Positions 1 through 4,087 of a stretch of 5,463 bases of DNA are shown piece after piece. The notes under the pieces are model-generated. The model was not told the DNA's origin. It saw only the letters and a list, made by a program, of their open reading frames with translations, and searched no databases. The stretch spans positions 1 through 5,463 of the forward strand of contig JAFGCA010000001.1 of NCBI GenBank assembly GCA_016932895.1, written 5' to 3'. The position numbers and the translations under genes are program-made. This DNA is from Sedimentisphaerales bacterium. Its GTDB lineage: Bacteria > Planctomycetota > Phycisphaerae > Sedimentisphaerales > SG8-4. How positions within the stretch are numbered: the first letter of the stretch is position 1; each line of letters opens with the position of its first letter.

Positions 1-124
1 GTCTTCGCCTTCGGCTCCGCCGTGACACGTCGCTCCGCGACGGCGAAACGCCGCCGAAATAGGCGGCTCCTTCTTCTCACGCGCGCAAGAGAAGGAAGAA
101 TCGGTGTCCGTGCACGGCACGGAC
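1..124. repeat. Tandem mini-hairpin cluster with 3-nt loops
   Basis: No gene is visible here; the stretch is almost continuous short inverted repeats. Perfect arms seen: GCC-TTC-GGC (7-15), GGC-TCC-GCC (13-21), CGTCGC-TCC-GCGACG (28-42), CGGCG-AAA-CGCCG (41-53), GCCGCC with a 6-nt loop and GGCGGC (50-67), a 9-bp stem with one bulge (70-98), and GTCCGTGC-ACG-GCACGGAC (106-124, 8 bp). Read on the minus strand, several loops are GAA or GGA, the GNA class known to form very stable DNA mini-hairpins. The last hairpin is followed by a moderately T-rich run (125-137), so it could weakly terminate an upstream plus-strand transcript. A palindromic intergenic repeat is the best reading, but there is no second copy here to compare. 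Confidence 0.6.
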
Positions 125-143
125 TTCTACTCTATCTGCCATA

Positions 144-158
144 CCCACCCACCCGCCC
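144..158 (-). other. G-quadruplex motif, single-base loops
   Basis: The minus strand reads GGGCGGGTGGGTGGG: four G3 tracts joined by loops of one base (C, T, T). This is the most stable class of predicted parallel quadruplex; the plus strand would be the matching i-motif. It lies in non-coding DNA 20 bases right of the mini-hairpin cluster. A role in replication, transcription or recombination is not shown by the sequence. Confidence 0.75.
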
Positions 159-538
159 AACAGACCCCGGCGGAATCCCAATCGGGCCGTCCTCGAAGAC
201 TCAGAAGGTCCGTTCCGCATTCCGCCCCCAAGGAAGCGGCCAGATGCCGCCACGTCAGCCATGCCGGCCGGATCGCGATGCCTTCGGCCGTGCAACCCAG
301 CCAGCCTGTCCGCTCTGTCGTCATGTCGTCGCTTTTCGGACCGATCCCCCCCGACCTGGACCGGACCCCGACCGCCTTTCAACCGGCTTGCCGTTTCACG
401 AAAAACCGGTTCAGAGGCGTTCCCCAGGGATCGGCCGAGATGTCGCCTCTGCTTCGATCCGGGAATCCGCAGGATACCCGGACCATCACAGCAGTCACCA
501 CTCCGCCGGAGACACCCGAGACCTCCCCCACCATCCCC

Positions 539-598
539 GCAACGGACTGCTGCCGCAATCCCCAGGATGGGGATCTGTCGCCAGCAGACCGCTGTTGC
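539..598. repeat. 60-nt imperfect hairpin
   Basis: Arms pair in four blocks: GCAA/TTGC (539-542 with 595-598), CGG/CCG (543-545 with 589-591), CTGCTG/CAGCAG (547-552 with 582-587) and ATCCCC/GGGGAT (558-563 with 569-574), closing a 5-nt loop. An A-A mismatch separates blocks two and three, a 5x7 internal loop separates three and four, and a 3-nt bulge follows block one. That is 19 pairs. The fold is available to RNA from either strand or to single-stranded DNA. Confidence 0.5.
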
Positions 599-663
599 CA
601 TATCCAGACGCCCTGTTCCTCCCGCGCGAGGAACCCCGAACCGAATGCTCCCGCATACTCCCC

Positions 664-718
664 CAGGCGTTTCAAATGCACCGCCGTCGTACCGACAAGC
701 GCAGCACTTGAACGCTTG
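664..718. repeat. 55-nt imperfect hairpin
   Basis: Blocks from outside in: CAG/TTG with a final G-U (664-666 with 716-718), GCGTT/AACGC (667-671 with 711-715), CAA/TTG (673-675 with 708-710), TGC/GCA (677-679 with 704-706), CGC/GCG (682-684 with 699-701) and GTCG/CGAC (686-689 with 693-696) around the loop TAC. About 21 pairs are interrupted by single bulges and small mismatches. It is weaker than the neighbour at 791-844 but of almost the same length. Confidence 0.4.
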
Positions 719-790
719 CCCGTTCAGTGTCCCCCCAGCAGCGTGGCGCAGGGCACTCACGGTCATATCCCGGACAGACATCACCGCGAG

Positions 791-844
791 GCAGACAATC
801 TGGATGTCTCGGCACTTTGTGCCGTGGACAACCAGTTTGTCTGC
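791..844. repeat. 54-nt near-perfect hairpin
   Basis: The strongest fold-back in the window. From outside in: GCAGACAA/TTGTCTGC (791-798 with 837-844), T-T mismatch, CTGG/CCAG (800-803 with 832-835), A-A mismatch, TGTCT/GGACA (805-809 with 826-830, last pair a wobble), a bulged T825, CGGCAC/GTGCCG (810-815 with 819-824), loop TTT. That is 23 pairs, 22 of them Watson-Crick, far beyond chance at this length. It could be the core of a non-coding RNA, a palindromic repeat unit or a protein-binding palindrome. There is no T-run on either side that would make it a terminator. The arm ends do not match integron attC core sites. Confidence 0.75.
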
Positions 845-913
845 ACAGCCCCTCACCGCACAAGCTGCCCCCAGAAGGATTCCCCGGCCTATCGGCCCCC
901 ATGTGGAAAGCCC

Positions 914-967
914 GCAGTCAAAGCCGGCTGCGTCCTCGCGAGCTGCGGATCATCCGGCTTCCACTGC
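914..967. repeat. 54-nt imperfect hairpin with nested stem
   Basis: GCAGT/ACTGC (914-918 with 963-967) and AAGCCGG/CCGGCTT (921-927 with 954-960) pair around a symmetric 2x2 internal loop. Inside, GCT-GCG-TCCT-CGC-G-AGC (927-943) can fold as a small stem with one bulge, sharing base 927 with the outer stem. A competing fold pairs GTGGAA (903-908) with TTCCAC (959-964) and CCGCAG (912-917) with CTGCGG (943-948). Two mutually exclusive folds are visible, but nothing shows that they switch. Confidence 0.45.
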
Positions 968-1100
968 AGTCTTGTTCTGTAGCGGCCGCATGTCGTCTGC
1001 GTCAATCGTGCCGCCGCGATCGTGGCCCCTGTCTCCCATGCCACAAGCGCGGCGTCCCGCTCGCCGCGGCCGCCATCCCGCCGCGTTTGACCGAAGCCGG

Positions 1101-1125
1101 CCCAGCGCCCCTCCCCCGCCGCCCC
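1101..1125 (-). other. Second G-quadruplex motif
   Basis: On the minus strand four G-tracts of 4, 5, 4 and 3 bases are separated by loops of 4, 1 and 4 bases (CGGC, A, CGCT). This meets the usual G3+N1-7 rule but is less striking than the motif at 144-158. In DNA this GC-rich such a motif can arise by chance. Confidence 0.5.
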
Positions 1126-1131
1126 GCGTCA

Positions 1132-1178
1132 TTTTGCGGTCGCATCCTGCGGCTACGCCGCCGGCCACGCCCGCAAAA
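1132..1178. repeat. 47-nt symmetric hairpin
   Basis: TTTTGCGG/CCGCAAAA (1132-1139 with 1171-1178, 8 bp), 1x1 mismatch, CG/CG (1141-1142 with 1168-1169), 3x3 internal loop, CC/GG (1146-1147 with 1163-1164), 1x1 mismatch, GCGGC/GCCGC (1149-1153 with 1157-1161), loop TAC. All interruptions are symmetric, giving 17 pairs in one register over the whole length, which is typical of structured RNAs and palindromic intergenic repeats. The A-run on the plus strand lies inside the arm, and no T-run follows it, so it is not an obvious terminator. Confidence 0.65.
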
Positions 1179-1237
1179 CCGTGCCATACTCAGACAACAA
1201 CTCCGTACAACCAAACAAGACCCCAATGCCCCCAGGA

Positions 1238-1273
1238 CTGCTTGATCCTACGCATTCACTCCGGATCAATCAG
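1238..1273. repeat. 36-nt inverted repeat
   Basis: CTG/CAG (1238-1240 with 1271-1273), a C-T mismatch, then TTGATCC/GGATCAA (1242-1248 with 1263-1269) around a 14-nt loop: 10 pairs. It sits in the least GC-rich part of the left region and 4 bases before the GC-rich hairpin cluster. A dyad of this size could also be a protein-binding site. Confidence 0.45.
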
Positions 1274-1277
1274 CAAG

Positions 1278-1423
1278 GTGTGCGCTTCGCGCACGTTCGT
1301 TTATTGCCCCCTTGCGGCGACGGCCCCCAGGGGCCGGCCGCGTTGCCTTCCGCTGCGGCGCGCGGCTCGCGCGCGTAGTGCGCCTGCGGAAGGAAGGATG
1401 GGGAGATCCCCATACCCCCTTTT
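1278..1423. repeat. Very GC-rich hairpin cluster
   Basis: Four hairpins follow one another. GTGCGC-TTC-GCGCAC (1280-1294) contains on the minus strand GCGAAGC, the known extra-stable DNA mini-hairpin. CGGCCC-CCAG-GGGCCG spans 1321-1336. A nested structure has outer arms CCTTCCGC/GCGGAAGG (1346-1353 with 1386-1393) and inner arms GCGCGC/GCGCGC (1358-1363 with 1369-1374). ATGGGG-AGAT-CCCCAT (1398-1413) is followed by CCCCC and four T (1420-1423), a poor terminator. Bases 1321-1380 contain 50 G or C out of 60. The cluster resembles a composite palindromic intergenic element; copy number elsewhere is unknown. Confidence 0.6.
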
Positions 1424-1434
1424 CCGCGCGCGAA

Positions 1435-1522
1435 GCCTGCCGCCGCCGCAACCCGCCGAGAACGTCATCAGCAAGAATCTCAACACTGTCCGACATGCAA
1501 ACGGTCTCTCAAGGCGGCAGGC
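1435..1522. repeat. 10-bp inverted repeat around a 68-nt unit
   Basis: GCCTGCCGCC (1435-1444) is perfectly inverted as GGCGGCAGGC (1513-1522). The 68 bases between are less GC-rich than the flanks and fold poorly. Terminal inverted repeats around a short spacer recall a miniature element, but I see no flanking target duplication, and a 10-bp match at this distance has a fair chance of arising randomly in this composition. Confidence 0.3.
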
Positions 1523-1539
1523 GTCCAGAAGCCCCGCTG

Positions 1540-1850
1540 TCCGCTTCGCGTCCACCGGACGCGCGGTCTCCGCGAGCTTCGTCCGGCGCTGGGGTCGCCG
1601 CAAAGCGTCTCCGCGGTCTGGAACGCCGTGCGAGACACGGCTGTTCACACAGAGGCCGCAGCCGGCCTACGTGCTCACAGCCGCGCCCCGCACTCTGTTC
1701 CAGGTCCTTCCTCTCATCCTCACGCAGAGGTCGCCGGCGAGCTCCGTGCCCGGCGCGTCTTCCCGAGCTGAGCGCTGAAGACAGCGCTACGCTCTGGAAG
1801 CCGCACCCGTCACTTCATCTCACTCATCCGGCGTTCCGAGAGCCGTACTC
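1540..1850. repeat. Short-hairpin region with recurring CTGGAA-like motif
   Basis: No gene seen. Perfect hairpins: CGCGTCC-ACC-GGACGCG (1547-1563), CGCGG-TCT-CCGCG (1562-1574), GCCGTG-CGAGA-CACGGC (1625-1641), AGGCCG-CAGC-CGGCCT (1653-1668) and AGCGCTG-AAGA-CAGCGCT (1771-1788). The motif TCTGGAA occurs near 1617 and 1794; partial inverted forms (TTCCAG near 1699, TCCAGA near 1524, TTCCGAGA near 1835) lie between and around the hairpins. This looks like degenerate repeated intergenic DNA upstream of the operon and not a defined regulatory site. Confidence 0.5.
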
Positions 1851-1882
1851 GGTGCTGTCAAGCATAAACAGCAACAATCTTC

Positions 1883-1911
1883 TTGTCGCCCCCCGCCATT
1901 TGTGAGACAAT
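1883..1911 (+). promoter_or_regulatory. Candidate promoter of the two-gene operon
   Basis: TTGTCG (1883-1888, 4 of 6 to TTGACA) is followed after exactly 17 bases by GACAAT (1906-1911, 4 of 6 to TATAAT), with a TG one base upstream of the -10 as in extended -10 promoters. Transcription would start at about 1918, the first base of the first gene's ATG. No better pair is visible in the GC-rich DNA upstream. The match is moderate and the sigma consensus of this organism is unknown. Confidence 0.4.
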
Positions 1912-1917
1912 GGACCC

Positions 1918-4086
1918 ATGCGTTCAGGAGTCGAAAGCCCGACCACTGTGCGGACTTCCTTGAGCTTTGCGAAGTCCAATATGCTGGTCTGTTCAGCCTG
2001 CTTCGCAGCGTTGTTCTCCGCCAGCCAGGCAATCGCCGGCACAATTCCCAAGACGGTCCCCGTAACACCCCCTCACAAGACAAACGACTTGGCGCTCGCC
2101 ATAAACTGGACTGTGGTAGCGACAGACATCTACGGGCACGCAAAGGCCATATCCAACTACAACGTCTACTGCTCCTCCGATCCCTTGTTCGTCCCGGATA
2201 CGGCAACACACGCGAACCTTCTGGCAGTGACCGACGGCACCACCTTTGTCCATTCCAACGCCCTTGCGACTTCCACGAGTCTCTTCTACTACGTGACGGC
2301 GGTAGGCACAGACGGGACGGAATCGCTGGTCTTCACCGATCTTGTCTACAAGGTATCCTCCGAGATCGCCTGCGGACCGGGAACCAACGCTTTCGCTTGG
2401 CTCGCCCTACCATACGATTGCCCCTGGACAAATGCCGCATCGCTGGCGGACCAGCTTCAGGAGGTCGACAAGCTGTACCGATTCTCTGAAACGAACCAGT
2501 CCTATGCCGTCTGGGATTGTCTTGCATCCACGGGAAGCAACTTCCGCATCGTTCCAGGTGAGGCCCTTGGTGTCGAAGTGTCCACGGGCACGGTCCTTCA
2601 CGTCTATGGGAGGCACTCCTGGACAAATGCCTTTGCTTGGGAACACCGAGCCGACCGCTTCAACCATCACTGGCTCGCCCTCCCGCCTAACTCGGTCTGT
2701 GCGGATGCGGAGTCTCTTGCCCAGGCAGTCCCAGCTTGCACCAAGGTTGCCCTGTACGAACCGGCCCAGGACAGGTTCCAGAGCTGGTTCTTGCTTGACG
2801 GAACTTGGAGGGGCACGAATTTCGCTCTCATACCGGGCGCAGGCATCCTCGTGTCGATAGGCTCGAATTCAGCATGGCAACCGGTGTTGCCCTATCACAC
2901 CTGCTCGGCGAACGCCGACCTCCCCGGTGGATTTGTTGACCTCTCCGTCTCCCTGACAGGAAGCGTCACGCTGAGCGCCGGAACGATCACGTCCTATCAG
3001 TGGGACTTCGACAGCGATGGAGCAGTCGATTGGACCAGCCCGGATACGCCGGGCACCACGATCACTTACACGAACGCGGGTACGTTCTACCCAACACTCA
3101 TCGCCAAGAACAGCTATGGATTCACCGCGCCCGGCTACCGTCAAGTCGATGCGCTCTCGTTCAGCATCGCGCCATCACAGACCGTCTTCAACCCATACGC
3201 GGGTGAGACGAATACCATCGGCTTCTCGATTTCGCATACAGGCGTCGTTGATCTTGCTGTAGTCGACGCGACGGGTGGCGTGGTGCGATCGCTTGTGGAT
3301 GCAGCCACTCTCGGCGCTGGGGACCATCAGGCTCTTTGGGACGGCAGGGACTCGACATCGAACCTCGTCGATGACGCGGGATACTTCCTGATGGGGGTCT
3401 ACACCGTGAATGGTCACGTCTACACACAGGACTGGCGAGCGGCTACCGGCGGCCTGAGCATTGACGCAACAAACGCGAATTTCACAGTCACGAACGTCCT
3501 GAATCTCGCCGAAGGGATCTATCCCGAAATCACGTTCACGCTTCCATCTTCATGCCTTGTGACCATAACTGTTCGGGATAGCTCCGGCAGCATCATCTGT
3601 ACTCTCGTCGCGGATGGGGCATTCGACGCCGGAACCCACACGCTAACATGGAACGGCACTGACAATGCAGGCACGCTGGTAGCAGAGGGGACGTACTTCT
3701 ACTTCGACTTCGAAGCGGAGACGATGGGGGACGGGGCGCTCATTGCTCAAGGAAAACAGCCAACCATCAGCGACTTCTCCGTTTGGCCATTGCGGTTCAC
3801 GCCGGCAGCCAACCCTTACGCGGACAGCACGGCTACTTCGGTCACGGTTTTAAGCTTCGACCTCGACCGCCAAGCCGATATCGCCCTGTCTGTACGTGAT
3901 GAAGCAGGAACGGTTGTTCGCTCCGTGAATCAGCTTTGCGCTGCGGGTGCCAATAACCTTGCATGGGATGGCACGCGCGACAACGAACGGCTTGTCTCGC
4001 AGGGCCAATATGTCGTTACCCTGACTGCCACCAGCAATGGAAGCACTTCGGAGCCGTCATCGGCGGCGGTCGAGGTCTTGTACTGA
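1918..4086 (+). CDS. Exported multidomain protein: FN3, duplicated module, PKD, three FlgD-like Ig domains
   Basis: A 722-residue exported protein of unknown function, probably a surface or periplasmic scaffold. Residues 1-40 end in a signal peptide: hydrophobic core from about Met22 (MLVCSACFAALFSASQ) and likely cleavage after Ala-Ile-Ala40. Residues 57-147 look like a fibronectin type III domain. Two related modules follow (about 157-229 and 249-319), sharing WLALP, SLA and a NF-x-(I/L)-(I/V)-PG segment at an offset of 91-93 residues. Residues 328-411 match PKD (YQWDFDSDG, then a TF-x-PTLIAKNSYG strand). Three FlgD-like Ig repeats close it (about 418-497, 519-600, 621-706), each with the D/NG signature after a Trp (LWDGRD, LTWNGTD, LAWDGT). 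No PEP-CTERM, LPXTG or membrane anchor is seen at the C-terminus (VEVLY). The start is uncertain: ATG 1918 is the first in frame and has no ribosome site, while GTG 1948 and ATG 1981 would give shorter signal peptides. Stop TGA 4084-4086 lies 1 nt before the next gene. Confidence 0.93.
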   Translation: MRSGVESPTTVRTSLSFAKSNMLVCSACFAALFSASQAIAGTIPKTVPVTPPHKTNDLALAINWTVVATDIYGHAKAISNYNVYCSSDPLFVPDTATHANLLAVTDGTTFVHSNALATSTSLFYYVTAVGTDGTESLVFTDLVYKVSSEIACGPGTNAFAWLALPYDCPWTNAASLADQLQEVDKLYRFSETNQSYAVWDCLASTGSNFRIVPGEALGVEVSTGTVLHVYGRHSWTNAFAWEHRADRFNHHWLALPPNSVCADAESLAQAVPACTKVALYEPAQDRFQSWFLLDGTWRGTNFALIPGAGILVSIGSNSAWQPVLPYHTCSANADLPGGFVDLSVSLTGSVTLSAGTITSYQWDFDSDGAVDWTSPDTPGTTITYTNAGTFYPTLIAKNSYGFTAPGYRQVDALSFSIAPSQTVFNPYAGETNTIGFSISHTGVVDLAVVDATGGVVRSLVDAATLGAGDHQALWDGRDSTSNLVDDAGYFLMGVYTVNGHVYTQDWRAATGGLSIDATNANFTVTNVLNLAEGIYPEITFTLPSSCLVTITVRDSSGSIICTLVADGAFDAGTHTLTWNGTDNAGTLVAEGTYFYFDFEAETMGDGALIAQGKQPTISDFSVWPLRFTPAANPYADSTATSVTVLSFDLDRQADIALSVRDEAGTVVRSVNQLCAAGANNLAWDGTRDNERLVSQGQYVVTLTATSNGSTSEPSSAAVEVLY
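1952..1977 (+). other. Hairpin in the 5' end of the first gene
   Basis: GGACTTC (1952-1958) and GAAGTCC (1971-1977) form a perfect 7-bp stem with a 12-nt loop, ending three bases before the in-frame ATG at 1981. If translation starts at 1981 this hairpin sits over the initiation site; if it starts at 1918 the hairpin lies inside the signal-peptide codons. Either way it could influence initiation, but 7 bp with a long loop may be chance. Confidence 0.3.
4072..4076 (+). promoter_or_regulatory. Ribosome binding site of the RHS gene
   Basis: GAGGT ends 11 bases before the ATG at 4088 and lies within the last codons of the upstream gene. It is a clear partial Shine-Dalgarno match and supports 4088 as the start, with translation coupled to the upstream gene. 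Confidence 0.6.
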
Positions 4087-4087
4087 T

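Larger units (their letters stand above)
125..1277. other. Gene-free, C-rich, hairpin-rich intergenic DNA
   Basis: I see no supportable gene on either strand in these 1.15 kb. The plus strand is strongly C-rich over G (in 481-540, 31 C against 10 G). This removes stops and leaves several overlapping frames open at once, but the translations are Pro/Arg/Ser-rich and lack motifs, signal peptides or plausible ribosome sites. What is present is fold-back structure. The larger hairpins are listed separately. Smaller ones are 215-239 (8 bp, one bulge), 412-451 (8-bp closing stem CAGAGGCG/CGCCTCTG), 458-482 (6+4 bp around an A-A mismatch, loop GCA), 615-634 (7 bp), 721-761 (3+4+3 bp) and 1048-1068 (7 bp CGCGGCG/CGCCGCG). 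A decayed gene, a long structured RNA on either strand, or merged palindromic repeats are all possible. Confidence 0.55.

Noticed and set aside
639..680. Minus-strand CGCCTGGGGGAGTATGC resembles a conserved 16S rRNA segment
   Set aside because: The similarity stops after about 15 bases and no neighbouring rRNA helices are present.
379..681. Minus-strand frame with a DPWGTP segment like that of type II pseudopilins
   Set aside because: The rest lacks a prepilin N-terminus (no G-F-T-L-x-E segment with a hydrophobic helix). A six-residue match is not enough.
791..844. Integron attC site
   Set aside because: Arm ends lack the RYYYAAC and GTTRRRY core sites, and no cassette genes lie between the hairpins.
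77..856. 259-codon minus-strand open frame
   Set aside because: No recognisable motif, no ribosome site, and it crosses the 791-844 hairpin and others. A decayed gene cannot be excluded, but nothing supports one.
539..967. CRISPR-like array because hairpins are regularly spaced
   Set aside because: The units do not share sequence, the interval is far longer than CRISPR repeat-spacer units, and there are no cas genes.
1398..1423. Rho-independent terminator
   Set aside because: The 6-bp stem is separated from only four T by several C, and no gene ends just upstream.
1266..1496. Small minus-strand frame beginning MSDSVEILADDVLGG
   Set aside because: The first 15 residues look protein-like, but the remainder reads through the 1278-1423 hairpin cluster as Arg-rich sequence. 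No family recognised and only a weak ribosome site. A truncated gene remnant is possible but unsupported.
261..1778. 505-codon plus-strand open frame
   Set aside because: Translation is Pro/Arg/Ser-rich with no domain or repeat, it runs through many GC-rich hairpins, and other frames on both strands are open over the same DNA. This is expected when T/A-containing stops are rare.
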